A stretch of 64,000 nt of DNA from Oricola sp. (GCF_022763245.1 NZ_JALEGV010000012.1:434001-498000), one strand, 5' to 3'; counted from the first letter of the stretch, positions 35,969-47,523 are shown. The notes: generated by a model from the letters alone, not told the origin. A program made the numbers and translations.

Positions 35969-37963
35969 TCAATTCGGAATGACGAGTTCCGTGCCGATCG
36001 TCAGGCTGCCGGCCGAAGCGCCCGGATTGGCTTCGGCGATCTTCTTCCACATGGTGCCGTCGCCGTAATAGGTCTTGGCGAGATCCCAGTAGTTGTCACC
36101 GCGCACGACGGTGTGCGTCTTCGGCGCCATGGCGTCTTCGGAAGCCGTCTCTTCCATGGCCGGCTTTTCTTCCGTCATGGTTTCCTCGGTCGCCGCCTCT
36201 TCCATGGCGGGCTTCTCTTCCGTCATGGTCTCCTCGGTCGCCGCTTCTTCCATGGCCGGCTTCTCTTCCGTCATGGTTTCTTCGGTGGCCGCCTCTTCCA
36301 TGGCAGGCTTTTCTTCCATCGCCTCTTCGGCGGCCGGCTCTTCGGCCATCGCGGCTTCAGCGACGGTGATGCGGCCGTCCGTGTAGGGCTGGTAGGGGCT
36401 GTTGGCCGCGACGTAGTCGGCGAGCACCTGTTCCAGGCCCGGACCGTAGTCATAGGCGTTCATGCCGCTGTCCTTGAACACGGTGTAGCCGTCACCGCCG
36501 GCGCGCATGAAGTTGTTGGACACAACGCCGTAGGTGGCGACCGGATCGATCGGCGCGAAGGCGCCGCTGGCGTCGGCGACCATGACGTCAGAGACGCGCG
36601 AGCCCGGCTCCATGGCCACGTCGAAGGTGAACTTCACACCGGCGACCTGCGGGAAGCGTCCGGCGCCGTCCTCGATCTGGCTGACACCGTTCTCGAGCGC
36701 GGCGACCACGTCGGCGCCCGTCAGCTGGAACGTGGCAAGCGTGTTCTGGAACGGAAGCACGGTCAGCACTTCGCCCATCGTCACTTCACCCGCGTCGATG
36801 GAAGCACGCAGCCCGCCGCCATTCTGGATGGCGATCTGAACGCCCTGGTCCTTGACGCGATCGAGCATGGCATCGGCCACCAGATTGCCCATCGAGCACT
36901 CGACGGCGCGGCAGAACTTGCGGTCGCCTTCGATCGGTTCCGCGGACTCGCCGATCACCTTGGCCTTCAGTTCCTCGATCGGAGCGGCCAGTTCGGCGAT
37001 CCGGTCGAGCGAGGCCTGGTCCGGCGTGACGGATGCGTCCATGGCGATCGGCTCGCCGGTCGCCTCGGTCACGACGCCTTCGTCGGAGAAGGTGACGGTC
37101 AGGTCTCCGAGATATTTCGAGTAGGCGTATGCCTGCACGACGGGGACCTTGTAGCCGGCCGGATTGTCGACCCAGGTCGGATAGGGGCCCTCGGCGTTTT
37201 CGGCGGTGTTCGACAGGAAGGTGTTGGAGTGGCCGCCCACGACGACGTCGACGCCTTCGATCTTGGCAATGGCCTCCAGGTCGCGCGGATAGCCGACATG
37301 GGTCAGCGCGACGATCTTGTTCACGCCCATCTCCGTCAGTTCCTTGACGGCGGCGGCGATCGTCTCGACATCCTCGGCAATCGTCACGTTCTCGCCCGGC
37401 GAGGACAGTTCGGCGGTGTTGTTGACCACGGCGCCGACGACGGCGATCTTCTCGCCACCCTTTTCGACGATCACATAGGGCTCGATCTTGTCGGCGAGTG
37501 CCGAAGCGCCGTCAGCGACGACGTTGGCGGACACGACCGGGAACTCGACTTCCGCGAGGAAGGTGGCGAGACCGTCTTCCCCGTCGTCGAATTCGTGGTT
37601 GCCGATGGTCATCACGTCGGTGCCCATCTTGTTCAGGAACTCGGCTTCCGCCGCGCCCTTGTAGGTCGTGTAGAACAGCGATCCCTGGAAATTGTCGCCA
37701 GCATTCAGGAACAGGAGGTTGCCGTCACCCGCCTTCTCGCGCGCCGCTGCCGCCGCGCTCACCAGGCGTGCGACACCGCCGAAGCACTTGCCTTCGGTTT
37801 CGTCTTCGGCCGAGCAGGTCGAATCGTACTTGTTGATCGATTCGATGCGCGAATGCAGGTCGTTGATGTGGATGATCTCCAGCGTGTAGTCCGCGCTGGC
37901 AGTGGCGGTTGCGACCGTCAGAGCGGAAACGCTCAAGGCGGCGAGTTTCAGAAATCGCTTCAT
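35969..37963 (-). CDS. Periplasmic 5'-nucleotidase/metallophosphatase with LysM domain
   Basis: 664 residues. Signal peptide ~1-24; metallophosphatase domain ~25-300 with IIHINDLHSR, NAGDNFQG, IGNHEFDDG and GGHSNTF; 5'-nucleotidase C-terminal domain ~330-520 (IAIQNGGGLRASI, NNFMRAGGDGYTVF); then an acidic repeat region (three full 16-residue copies of a unit beginning EEKPAMEEAATEE) and a C-terminal LysM (~612-664, THTVVRGDNYWDLAKTYYGD). It probably hydrolyses periplasmic nucleotides or UDP-sugars and is tethered to peptidoglycan through LysM. The repeat spacer and the C-terminal LysM are unusual for the family. Confidence 0.88.
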   Translation of the reverse strand: MKRFLKLAALSVSALTVATATASADYTLEIIHINDLHSRIESINKYDSTCSAEDETEGKCFGGVARLVSAAAAAREKAGDGNLLFLNAGDNFQGSLFYTTYKGAAEAEFLNKMGTDVMTIGNHEFDDGEDGLATFLAEVEFPVVSANVVADGASALADKIEPYVIVEKGGEKIAVVGAVVNNTAELSSPGENVTIAEDVETIAAAVKELTEMGVNKIVALTHVGYPRDLEAIAKIEGVDVVVGGHSNTFLSNTAENAEGPYPTWVDNPAGYKVPVVQAYAYSKYLGDLTVTFSDEGVVTEATGEPIAMDASVTPDQASLDRIAELAAPIEELKAKVIGESAEPIEGDRKFCRAVECSMGNLVADAMLDRVKDQGVQIAIQNGGGLRASIDAGEVTMGEVLTVLPFQNTLATFQLTGADVVAALENGVSQIEDGAGRFPQVAGVKFTFDVAMEPGSRVSDVMVADASGAFAPIDPVATYGVVSNNFMRAGGDGYTVFKDSGMNAYDYGPGLEQVLADYVAANSPYQPYTDGRITVAEAAMAEEPAAEEAMEEKPAMEEAATEETMTEEKPAMEEAATEETMTEEKPAMEEAATEETMTEEKPAMEETASEDAMAPKTHTVVRGDNYWDLAKTYYGDGTMWKKIAEANPGASAGSLTIGTELVIPN
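36150..36335. repeat. 48-bp tandem repeat inside the LysM 5'-nucleotidase gene
   Basis: The marker TCCATGG recurs at 36153, 36201, 36249 and 36297, exactly 48 bases apart. This gives three full copies plus flanking partial copies, with a few base differences between copies. The period is in frame, so copy-number change would only lengthen or shorten the acidic spacer. Confidence 0.9.
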
Positions 37964-38088
37964 GCTGTGCTCCCTTGTGGAATCGGCGCGCGGAGGTGAC
38001 GACGCCGGTCAGCCACCTCTGGCATCGTATTGTTACGATTGAACGAAGGCGGCCATCGCCACATTGTTTCCATTGCAGGCCGCGCTTG

Positions 38089-38132
38089 GCAAGGGAGGTC
38101 TGCGATCACGCATTCGCGATCTCTTCCCTTGC
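38089..38132. other. Long imperfect stem-loop between omp10 and the nucleotidase gene
   Basis: GCAAGGGA / TCCCTTGC outer stem (8 bp) with an inner GATC...GATC pairing. It lies in the 199-base gap, 31 bases after the omp10 stop. There is no T-tract; it could be an omp10 3'-end structure or an upstream site of the next gene. Confidence 0.4.
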
Positions 38133-38162
38133 GTTGTTTTCGTGGGGATATCCGGCCGGACG

Positions 38163-38561
38163 TCAGCCGAAGGTGCCGCCGCGGCGCACGAGCTTGAACT
38201 GCGCGCCGTCGGCGCGGGTGCAGTTCATTTCGCTCGGCGTGACCAGCCGGCAATTCGCCTTCACCCGCGTCGCCTTGCCGATCGAGACGTAGTCGAGCGA
38301 GATGGTCTGCGAGTCGATGTAGGAATAGGAGCCGCGCGCCAGCGTCGCGCCGTTGGAATTGTCGATCGTCGTCACGAGCCCGTTGCGCAGCTGCGAGGTT
38401 GAAATGCCCTGCGTGTCGCCCCAGTCGCCCTCGGCATAGGTCGGACGCGACGTGTAGACGCCGCCCGAGCGAGGCGCATCCATCACGCACCCGGCCAGGG
38501 AAGTGACCACGAGCATGGACACAGCGATTTTGGAAAACTTGACGGACTGGCGCAAAGACAT
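38163..38561 (-). CDS. Omp10-like outer-membrane lipoprotein
   Basis: 132 residues. Lipobox SLAGC (~20-24) after a short signal. The mature part ends with [17 protein letters not shown] and KLVRRGG, the same arrangement of two Cys and a C-terminal beta region as Brucella Omp10 (NC..VSPTQLNCT). Probably an outer-membrane lipoprotein of about 11 kDa. The start at 38561 (MSLRQSVKF) has GAGG upstream; a longer in-frame start would bury the signal. Divergent from ilvD. Confidence 0.75.
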   Translation of the reverse strand: MSLRQSVKFSKIAVSMLVVTSLAGCVMDAPRSGGVYTSRPTYAEGDWGDTQGISTSQLRNGLVTTIDNSNGATLARGSYSYIDSQTISLDYVSIGKATRVKANCRLVTPSEMNCTRADGAQFKLVRRGGTFG

Positions 38562-38779
38562 GCGAAACCTCGACTGAACCGGTGGAATCAAAGCATACGG
38601 CATTTTCCGAAGGCATTGAAGGCGCAAGAACTTTCAACACCTGCGAATGTGGCGACAAAGAGGTTAATCGCCGGCCGCCTGCAAAGTTCCATCATCGATT
38701 TCACGCAAAACGGTTTCAGTTGCGGCCAGTCGGCGCTATGTGCTGGCCTGAGAGGAAACGTACAAGACAAGGTGATCGC

Positions 38780-40615
38780 ATGCCCGCCTATCGCTCCCGA
38801 ACCACCACCCATGGCCGCAACATGGCCGGCGCGCGCGGCCTATGGCGCGCCACCGGCATGAAGGATGGCGATTTCGGCAAGCCGATCATCGCCGTGGTCA
38901 ACTCCTTCACGCAGTTCGTTCCAGGCCATGTCCACCTGAAGGACATGGGCCAGCTCGTCGCCCGCGAAATCGAGGCCGCCGGCGGCGTCGCCAAGGAATT
39001 CAACACCATCGCGGTCGATGACGGCATCGCCATGGGCCACGACGGAATGCTCTATTCGCTGCCGAGCCGCGAGATCATCGCCGACTCGGTGGAGTACATG
39101 GTCAACGCCCATTGCGCCGACGCCATGGTTTGTATCTCCAACTGCGACAAGATCACCCCCGGCATGCTCAATGCGGCGATGCGGTTGAACATCCCGGCCG
39201 TCTTCGTGTCCGGCGGCCCGATGGAGGCCGGCAAGGTCGTCTTGAAGGGCAAGACGCATGCGCTCGACCTGATCGACGCCATGGTCGCGGCCGCCGACGA
39301 CAGCATCTCCGACGAGGAGGTGCAGGAAATCGAGCGTTCGGCCTGCCCGACCTGCGGATCCTGCTCCGGCATGTTCACCGCAAACTCGATGAACTGCCTG
39401 ACCGAGGCGCTCGGCCTGTCCCTGCCTGGCAACGGCTCGACGCTCGCCACCCACGCCGACCGCAAGCGCCTCTTCGTGGAAGCCGGCCACCTGATCGTCG
39501 ATCTCGCCCGCCGCTACTACGAACAGGACGACGAGGGCGTGCTGCCGCGGTCCATCGCGACCAAGGCCGCCTTCGAGAACGCCATGGCGCTCGACATCGC
39601 GATGGGCGGCTCCACCAACACGGTGCTGCACATCCTGGCGGCCGCTTATGAGGGCGACGTCGATTTCACGATGGACGACATCGACCGCCTTTCGCGCAAG
39701 GTGCCCTGCCTCTCCAAGGTCGCGCCCGCGAAGAGCGACGTGCACATGGAAGACGTCCACCGCGCCGGCGGTATCATGCGCATCCTCGGCGAGCTCGACC
39801 GCGGCGATCTCCTCAATCGCGACTGCCCGACCGTCCATTCCGCGACGCTCGGCGACGGCCTCGATCGCTGGGACATCCGACGCACCAACAGCGAGGACGT
39901 GCGCACCTTCTTCCGCGCAGCGCCCGGCGGCGTGCCGACCCAGGTCGCCTTCAGCCAGGAGGCACGCTGGAAGGACCTCGACATCGACAGCGAGAAGGGC
40001 GTGATCCGCTCCGTCGAGAACCCCTTCTCCAAGGATGGCGGCCTGGCCGTGTTGAAAGGCAACATCGCGCTGGACGGATGCATCGTGAAGACCGCGGGCG
40101 TCGATGAATCGATCCTGAAATTCACAGGCCCCGCCCGCGTCTTCGAAAGCCAGGACGCTGCCGTCAAGGCGATCTTGTCGAACGAGATCGTCGCCGGCGA
40201 CGTCGTCGTGATCGTCTATGAGGGCCCGAAGGGCGGGCCCGGCATGCAGGAGATGCTCTATCCGACGAGCTATCTGAAGTCGAAGGGCCTCGGAAAGGCC
40301 TGCGCGCTGATCACCGATGGCCGCTTCTCCGGCGGCACCTCCGGCCTTTCCATCGGCCACGCGTCTCCGGAAGCCGCCAATGGCGGCGCCATCGGGCTGG
40401 TGCGCGAGGGCGATACCATCGAGATCGACATCCCCAACCGGACGATCAATCTCGCGGTGTCCGACGCCGAACTGGAGAAGCGCCGCGCGGAGCAGGACGC
40501 CGCCGGCTGGAAGCCCTCCAAGCCGCGCAAGCGCAACGTCACGACGGCCCTGAAGGCCTATGCGGCTTTCGCCGCTTCAGCCGACAAGGGCGCGGTGCGC
40601 ATCCTGCCGGACTAG
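38780..40615 (+). CDS. ilvD: Dihydroxy-acid dehydratase
   Basis: 611 residues, normal for the long IlvD form. Iron-sulfur cysteines are in [10 protein letters not shown] and [19 protein letters not shown]; catalytic and magnesium parts are [16 protein letters not shown]. Dehydrates dihydroxy-acids in isoleucine/valine synthesis. The start at 38780 follows AAGGTGATCGC; longer in-frame extensions lack the family N-terminus. Its last 4 bases overlap the end of the pabC-like gene on the other strand. Confidence 0.96.
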   Translation: MPAYRSRTTTHGRNMAGARGLWRATGMKDGDFGKPIIAVVNSFTQFVPGHVHLKDMGQLVAREIEAAGGVAKEFNTIAVDDGIAMGHDGMLYSLPSREIIADSVEYMVNAHCADAMVCISNCDKITPGMLNAAMRLNIPAVFVSGGPMEAGKVVLKGKTHALDLIDAMVAAADDSISDEEVQEIERSACPTCGSCSGMFTANSMNCLTEALGLSLPGNGSTLATHADRKRLFVEAGHLIVDLARRYYEQDDEGVLPRSIATKAAFENAMALDIAMGGSTNTVLHILAAAYEGDVDFTMDDIDRLSRKVPCLSKVAPAKSDVHMEDVHRAGGIMRILGELDRGDLLNRDCPTVHSATLGDGLDRWDIRRTNSEDVRTFFRAAPGGVPTQVAFSQEARWKDLDIDSEKGVIRSVENPFSKDGGLAVLKGNIALDGCIVKTAGVDESILKFTGPARVFESQDAAVKAILSNEIVAGDVVVIVYEGPKGGPGMQEMLYPTSYLKSKGLGKACALITDGRFSGGTSGLSIGHASPEAANGGAIGLVREGDTIEIDIPNRTINLAVSDAELEKRRAEQDAAGWKPSKPRKRNVTTALKAYAAFAASADKGAVRILPD

Positions 40616-41244
40616 CGTCTGCTGAGCGTTGCGGGAATAAGGCCCCGCAGCGAATTGCCGCAATAAAGCTGCGACGCCCCGGCAAGATCGCCGGGCGTCA
40701 GCAGCGCCTCGCACGCAGCCCCGCTCGCCAGCAATTCCTGTCGCAAGACCCCCGGCAGCAGCCCGCAGAGGAGCGGCGGCGTAAGCAGGGCATCCCCCGG
40801 CGCCATCCGCGCGAAGACATTGGTGATCGTGCCCTCGCACACTGTCCCCTGCTCGTTGAGCAGGATCACTTCGTCGGCATCATCCACGGAGAATTCCGCC
40901 CGCGCCGCCGCATAGGTCCCGCGCCGCGTCGTCTTGTGACGCTGAAGCGGATCGTCGGACGCCAGCCGCGTCGACGCGATCGCCACCCGCCAGACCGTTC
41001 CCGGCGGATGCGCCGCATGGACCGAGGCGGTGACGGCCAGATCGCCGTCGCGCGCCAGTTCGAGCCGCATGCGCAAAAGGCCTTCGTCGGAAGCCGTTTC
41101 CCGCATCCGGGCAAGAGCCGCCGCCCGGTCGAAAACAAAACCGAGCGCCGTCGCGGACGCCTGCATCCGGTCGAGATGCAGGTCGCCACGCACGAACCCC
41201 GCCTCGGGGTCGTAGCGCAAGGTTTCGATCAGCCTGAAATCCAT
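40612..41244 (-). CDS. pabC: Class IV aminotransferase, aminodeoxychorismate lyase-like
   Basis: 210 residues of the PLP-dependent fold-type IV family. [18 protein letters not shown] holds the presumed PLP lysine, and [21 protein letters not shown] and [12 protein letters not shown] are family hallmarks. In operon with pabB (16-base overlap), so it most likely converts aminodeoxychorismate to p-aminobenzoate for folate. It is shorter than E. coli PabC and N-terminally trimmed, as in other rhizobia. Confidence 0.82.
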   Translation of the reverse strand: MDFRLIETLRYDPEAGFVRGDLHLDRMQASATALGFVFDRAAALARMRETASDEGLLRMRLELARDGDLAVTASVHAAHPPGTVWRVAIASTRLASDDPLQRHKTTRRGTYAAARAEFSVDDADEVILLNEQGTVCEGTITNVFARMAPGDALLTPPLLCGLLPGVLRQELLASGAACEALLTPGDLAGASQLYCGNSLRGLIPATLSRR

Positions 41245-42383
41245 TTCTCCCCCGCCGCGAAGCGCGCCTTGAGCAGCGCTTCCTCATATTCGGCCTCGGC
41301 CACCGAATCGAAGACTATCCCGCCGCCGACATTGAACACAGCCTCACCGCTATCGAAGAGCGACAGCGTTCGTATGGCGACGCTGAATCGCATCTCGCCG
41401 CCCGGCGCGACATAGCCGATCGCTCCGCAATAGGCCTCGCGCGGCGACGTTTCCAGATCGTCGAGGATCTCCATCGCGGCGATCTTTGGCGCACCGGTGA
41501 TCGAGCCGCAGGGAAACAGCGCCGCGAAGATGTCGTAAATCGTCACATCCGTCCTGAGCTTCGCCCGCACCCGGCTGATCATCTGGTGCAATGTCGGATA
41601 GGTCTCGACCTCGAACAGCGCCGGCACGTGAAGCGATCCGACTTCGCTGATGCGCGAGATGTCGTTGCGCAGCAGATCGACGATCATCCGGTTTTCCGCC
41701 TGGGACTTGATATCGTCCTTCATCTTGAGGATTTCAGCGGCGTCTTCCGCCGGATCCGGCCGGCGCGGCGCCGTGCCCTTCATCGGATGCGCCTCGATCC
41801 AGCCGTCGCGGCCCACCTGGAAGAACAATTCCGGCGACCGCGACACGAGGACAGGGTCGCACAGATCGACGCAAGCCCCGTAGCGCACCGGCTGGCGCGC
41901 TGTCAGTCCGTCGAACACGTCGCGGGGATTTCCACGCCATGCGCCCCGGATCGGGAAAGTGAGGTTTCCCTGATAGCAATTGCCGGCCCGCAGGTGATCA
42001 TGCAGCACGGCGAATTTCCCGGCATAGGTTTCGCCATCCCAATCCGCCCGCAATCCCGACAGAAGCTCTCCATCATTCCCACCGTCCGGCAGGGCCGCAT
42101 CGACCTCCGGCCCATCGAAGAGGCCGAAACACAAAAGCGGCGTCCGCATCGCTCGCGCACCGCCACGCGACGCCAGCGCCTCGTCGAAGAAAAAGCCCGC
42201 CTCGTATGAAACGAAGCCCGCCGACCATAGCCCTTCCCCCCGCGCGCGCTCGATCCGGTCGAACGCCGCCGCCAGTTCCGCGCCGTCGCGAGCGATCACA
42301 ATCTCGCGCGGCCCGGAGAAGAACACCGATGTCGCTTCGAGATCGTTTCGGAAAAGGACAGAAGGGGCGGCTCGGCGGCCCAT
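41229..42383 (-). CDS. pabB: Aminodeoxychorismate synthase component I
   Basis: 384 residues. Chorismate-binding domain with AENRMIVDLLRNDI, FPCGSITGAPKIAAMEIL and the C-terminal GGGIVFDS. Makes 4-amino-4-deoxychorismate from chorismate and ammonia. ATG 42383 is preferred; a TTG six bases earlier is possible. A perfect 18-base palindrome lies 38 bases upstream. The pabC-like gene overlaps its 3' end. Confidence 0.9.
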   Translation of the reverse strand: MGRRAAPSVLFRNDLEATSVFFSGPREIVIARDGAELAAAFDRIERARGEGLWSAGFVSYEAGFFFDEALASRGGARAMRTPLLCFGLFDGPEVDAALPDGGNDGELLSGLRADWDGETYAGKFAVLHDHLRAGNCYQGNLTFPIRGAWRGNPRDVFDGLTARQPVRYGACVDLCDPVLVSRSPELFFQVGRDGWIEAHPMKGTAPRRPDPAEDAAEILKMKDDIKSQAENRMIVDLLRNDISRISEVGSLHVPALFEVETYPTLHQMISRVRAKLRTDVTIYDIFAALFPCGSITGAPKIAAMEILDDLETSPREAYCGAIGYVAPGGEMRFSVAIRTLSLFDSGEAVFNVGGGIVFDSVAEAEYEEALLKARFAAGEKWISG

Positions 42384-42420
42384 GGGCAAGGCATTCTCAT
42401 CGCGGGAGGGCGAGCGCGAA

Positions 42421-42438
42421 GCTCATGTATACATGAGC
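42421..42438. promoter_or_regulatory. Perfect 18-base palindrome upstream of pabB
   Basis: GCTCATGTATACATGAGC with no mismatch, centred between the DUF3445 stop (42440) and the pabB start. The ATGTATACAT core resembles operators of FadR-type GntR regulators. A cis hairpin is an alternative, but it would have almost no loop. Confidence 0.5.
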
Positions 42439-42439
42439 G

Positions 42440-43399
42440 TTAGACCCGCTGACGGCTCTGTCCGTCAAGCGCAACGGGCGCGCTATCCGCAACTTGCCGC
42501 AAATAGGCGGTCAACCGTTCCCGGCCGACTGCGAGCCCCTTGTAGGCGAGTTGCTCCGCATCCAGCGCCGCCAGTTGCCCAAGGAGCCTGCACGCAAGCT
42601 CCGGGCCGGCCGGATGGCTCACCAGCACCGAGATCGGATCGAGAAAAATGCGGATCGTGAACAGGATGTCGCCCGAGCGGGGCATCTTGCGCAGGGTCTG
42701 CCGCTCGACGCGCAGATGAATGCGGTCCGGCGACATTCCGGCAAGAAACCCGCCGTCCACCTCCCTGCCCTCGTCACGCTCCTTTTTCGAGCGCGGATGA
42801 TAGAGAGCCGCATTCTCCTGCAGAGACCAGTTCAGTCGCTCGACCGGCAATTCCACCCTCAGCTTGTCGAAGATGCGCGTGATCATCCCGGCTGTCCGCG
42901 TGCCCGGCCCGAAATCGGGCACGGTCGCGTGGATGACCTGCATGGGCCGGTCGAACTTCTCTGCCAGCGACCAGGATGACGGGAAGCACAGCGAGGCCGC
43001 GACCAACCGCCAGCCATCGTCGCATTTGCGCATCAGCACGAGATCGTCCTGCACAAGCAGCGAAGCCGTCTTGAGCGGTGCCGGATCGTCGGCAGCAAGC
43101 GGCACGCTCCGGCCCTCCTCGCCGATCGCCATCCGGTCTTCCGCAAGCCCATACGTGCCGGGAAACCGCTCCGGCAGATGACGGACCAGGTCGTCCAGAA
43201 CCTCGCGCTGCGCCTCGACCGTGTCCGGCCGGGCCATGAAGACCCGGTCCGGGGCTGTGAGAAACAGCCTGTCCTTTTCCGCGAGATAGGCTTCGAGATC
43301 GCCGTCGATCTCGATCCAGTTCGCCATGTCGAACGGCTTCAGCCCGATCGTGAACGGCGTCGCCGATCCGTCATACGGCGTATGGGCGAGCTTCTTCAT
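42440..43399 (-). CDS. DUF3445, heme-dependent oxidative N-demethylase-like protein
   Basis: 319 residues matching DUF3445 (PFTIGLKPFDMANWIEID near the N-terminus; VASLCFPSSWSLAEKFDRPM and IHATVP in the middle; ALYHPRSKKERD later). Characterised members are heme enzymes that oxidatively N-demethylate dimethylamine-type substrates. Substrate unknown here. Its ATG overlaps the preceding stop as ATGA, placing it in an operon with the NTF2-like gene and pepF. Confidence 0.78.
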   Translation of the reverse strand: MKKLAHTPYDGSATPFTIGLKPFDMANWIEIDGDLEAYLAEKDRLFLTAPDRVFMARPDTVEAQREVLDDLVRHLPERFPGTYGLAEDRMAIGEEGRSVPLAADDPAPLKTASLLVQDDLVLMRKCDDGWRLVAASLCFPSSWSLAEKFDRPMQVIHATVPDFGPGTRTAGMITRIFDKLRVELPVERLNWSLQENAALYHPRSKKERDEGREVDGGFLAGMSPDRIHLRVERQTLRKMPRSGDILFTIRIFLDPISVLVSHPAGPELACRLLGQLAALDAEQLAYKGLAVGRERLTAYLRQVADSAPVALDGQSRQRV

Positions 43400-43767
43400 G
43401 GCGTTTGTGCCGGCGTTCCCTGATGAAAGATCATGCGCCAGGACCCGTCTTCTTCGCGGCGCCACAGCGAACTTCTGAGCGAGACCCGGGGATCTCCGTC
43501 GCCGCCTTTCCGCGAGGAGCGGTAGGTCGCCAGCACGATCATGTCGCTCACCCTCGCAACCTCGAAATCCTGGATCGAGACATCTGACGACGCGGTTTCT
43601 GAAACGAGCGCATCGACCACGTCCGCGAAGTCATACACCCGCCCGGACCGTCCGAATTCCCTGAAGTCCGGCGCGAGCACGGATTTGAGCCACGCGGAAG
43701 ACCGCCGCGTGTCGGGAGCCGTCAGCGCCGTTTCGAGCGCGAGGATGTGATGCTTGAGGTCCTCCAT
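43396..43767 (-). CDS. NTF2-like/DUF4440 small protein
   Basis: 123 residues of the SnoaL/NTF2 cone fold: an N-terminal helix (LKHHILALETAL), LAPDFREFGRSGRVYDFADVV, and a C-terminal sheet ending SLWRREEDGSWRMIFHQGTPA. These proteins bind small ligands or act as accessory subunits. It is the middle gene of pepF-NTF2-DUF3445, with a 10-base gap upstream and an ATGA overlap downstream. Confidence 0.78.
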   Translation of the reverse strand: MEDLKHHILALETALTAPDTRRSSAWLKSVLAPDFREFGRSGRVYDFADVVDALVSETASSDVSIQDFEVARVSDMIVLATYRSSRKGGDGDPRVSLRSSLWRREEDGSWRMIFHQGTPAQTP

Positions 43768-43777
43768 CGCGACCTCG

Positions 43778-45634
43778 TCACGCGCCTTCGTCCATCGCCT
43801 CCAGCTCGTCGATGATGCCCTCGATGACCGACAGGCCCTTCGACCAGAAGGCGGGATCGGAGGCGTCCAGGCCGAATGGCGCCAGCAATTCGGAATGGTG
43901 TTTCGAGCCGCCGGCCCGCAGCATGTCGAAATACTTCGCCTGAAAACCGGTTTCCGCGTCCTGGTAGACGGCGAAGAGCGAGTTCACCAGGCAATCGCCG
44001 AAGGCATAGGCATAGACGTAGAAGGGCGAGTGGATGAAATGCGGAATATAGGCCCAGAAGGTCTCGTAGCCGCCGGCAAGCCGGATCGCCGGGCCTAGGC
44101 TTTCGCCTTGCACGCTCATCCACAATTCGCCGATCTGCTCCGAGGTCAGTTCGCCGGCCTTGCGTTCGGTGTGGACCTTGCGCTCGAAAGTGTAGAAGGC
44201 GACCTGCCGGACGACCGTGTTGATCATGTCCTCGGCCTTCTGCGCCAGCATCGCCTTGCGCTCGCGCCGTTCGGTCGTGCGGTCCAGCATCGAGCGGAAG
44301 GTCAGCATCTCACCGAAGACGGACGCCGTCTCGGCCAGCGTCAACGGCGTCTGCGCCATCAAGGCGCCCTGCTCGCCGGCCAGCACCTGGTGAACGCCGT
44401 GGCCGAGTTCGTGCGCGAGCGTCATGACGTCGCGCGGCTTGCCCAGATAGTTCAGCAGCACATAGGGATGCGCCGACGGCACGGTCGGATGCGCGAAGGC
44501 GCCCGGCGCCTTGCCCGGTCGCGCCGGCGCGTCGATCCAGGCCTTGTCGAAGAACTGCCGTGCGATCGCCTCCATTTCCGGTGAAAACGCGCCATAGGCG
44601 GAAAGCACCGTGTCCCGGGCCTCCTCCCAGCCGATCGTCGCCTGCGGCGTGTCGGGCAGCGGCGCGTTGCGGTCCCACGCCTCCAACTGGTCGAGGCCGA
44701 GCCACTTCGCCTTCATCGCGTAGTAGCGATGCGAGATCCGAGGATAGGCGTCGCGCACCGCTTCGGTCAGCGCGTCCACCACTTCGCGTTCGACCCGGTT
44801 GGCCAGATGCCGGCTGTCGGCGATGTCCTGGAAACCCCGCCAGCGGTCGGAGATCTCCTTGTCCTTGGCGAGCGTGTTGGTGATCAGCGTGAAGGTCGGC
44901 AGATGCGCTTTGAAGGTCTCGGCAAGGGCCAGGAAGCCTTTCTCGCGCTTGATGCGGTCATGGTCCTGCAACAGGTTCAGCGTCGGCTCGATCGCCAGTT
45001 CCTCGTCATCGACCACGAAGCGCAGTGCCGTCATGGTCTCGTCGAACAGCCGGTTGAAGGCGCCGCGGCCGGTCAGCGACTTTTCGTGGAAAAGCTGCTC
45101 GACCCGGTCTTCCAACTGGTAGGGCTTCTCCTTGCGCAGATCCTCCAGCCACGGCCGGTAGACGGCCAGCCTCGCATCCCCGGCGAGAGCGCTTTCCAGT
45201 TCCGCATCGCCCAGACGGTTCAGTTCCAGCGCGAAGAACAGCAAATGCGAACTGGTGTCGGTCAGGCGCTGCTGGATGTCCCCGTAGAACTTCGCCTTCG
45301 CCGGATTGGCCGTCTCGCCGGCATAGGTGAGGCTCGCATAGGCCATGATCCGGCCCAGCAGCTCTTCCAGTTGCTCATACTGCTCGACGGCCTTGCCCAA
45401 TTCGCCCTGCGCGGCGGCGATCGCCAGCTTGCCCTTCCATTCCTCGCCGAAGGCACGGGCGTCCTCGTCAGCCTCTTCCAGGTCCCGCTTCAGTTCCGGC
45501 GCGTCGATCGCGGCATAGAGATCGGCGAGATTCCATTCCGGCAGGTCACCGAAGGGCGACCCGGGTTCGCTCGCCGACAGGCCGGCGGATCGGACCGGCG
45601 TGCCACCGGACAGGAAAATCGAATGGGAAATCAT
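43778..45634 (-). CDS. pepF: Oligoendopeptidase F, M3 metallopeptidase
   Basis: 618 residues. The zinc motif HELGHGVHQVLAG is near residue 415, and GGYETFWAYIPHFIHSPFYVYAYAFG is the typical C-terminal family segment. Cytoplasmic, cleaves short peptides. ATG 45634 with GAGG eight bases upstream is preferred over an ATG 18 bases earlier. First gene of a three-gene operon. Confidence 0.92.
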   Translation of the reverse strand: MISHSIFLSGGTPVRSAGLSASEPGSPFGDLPEWNLADLYAAIDAPELKRDLEEADEDARAFGEEWKGKLAIAAAQGELGKAVEQYEQLEELLGRIMAYASLTYAGETANPAKAKFYGDIQQRLTDTSSHLLFFALELNRLGDAELESALAGDARLAVYRPWLEDLRKEKPYQLEDRVEQLFHEKSLTGRGAFNRLFDETMTALRFVVDDEELAIEPTLNLLQDHDRIKREKGFLALAETFKAHLPTFTLITNTLAKDKEISDRWRGFQDIADSRHLANRVEREVVDALTEAVRDAYPRISHRYYAMKAKWLGLDQLEAWDRNAPLPDTPQATIGWEEARDTVLSAYGAFSPEMEAIARQFFDKAWIDAPARPGKAPGAFAHPTVPSAHPYVLLNYLGKPRDVMTLAHELGHGVHQVLAGEQGALMAQTPLTLAETASVFGEMLTFRSMLDRTTERRERKAMLAQKAEDMINTVVRQVAFYTFERKVHTERKAGELTSEQIGELWMSVQGESLGPAIRLAGGYETFWAYIPHFIHSPFYVYAYAFGDCLVNSLFAVYQDAETGFQAKYFDMLRAGGSKHHSELLAPFGLDASDPAFWSKGLSVIEGIIDELEAMDEGA

Positions 45635-45794
45635 CAGGCTGCCTCGCCGCATCCGCCGGTGTCGCCGGCGATTGTTAAACTTTGAACGGCGGATTTAGCC
45701 CGCCCTTCAGCTGTGTGTGCCAACCTGACGCACAGATTGGAATTCCGGTCTCCCCTTGTCCGGAACATACTAGAGGCGCACGGCTGTACAAGCG

Positions 45795-47288
<1,494 letters not shown>

Positions 47289-47523
47289 CTGTCGACAACT
47301 TTCGGCATCCGCCGGTCACGCGGCCTTTTGTCATCGTATTACCGCATTTGCCGACCATCAGGGCCGCCAAGTGGGGGGAAAATCGGAGACTTGGTGCGGA
47401 TCGGCCTGTTATTCGGTGCACAATCGGGATTTCTCCGTGATCTGCGCTTCGATCATGATAACAAGCGGTTAACCATGTCTCCATTAGCCTCGCGGCATTG
47501 CAGTTCTGACGGGTTGGTGCGTA

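Noticed and set aside
36150-36335. CRISPR-like repeats
   Set aside because: The 48-bp units are contiguous, without spacers, and in frame within a coding gene.
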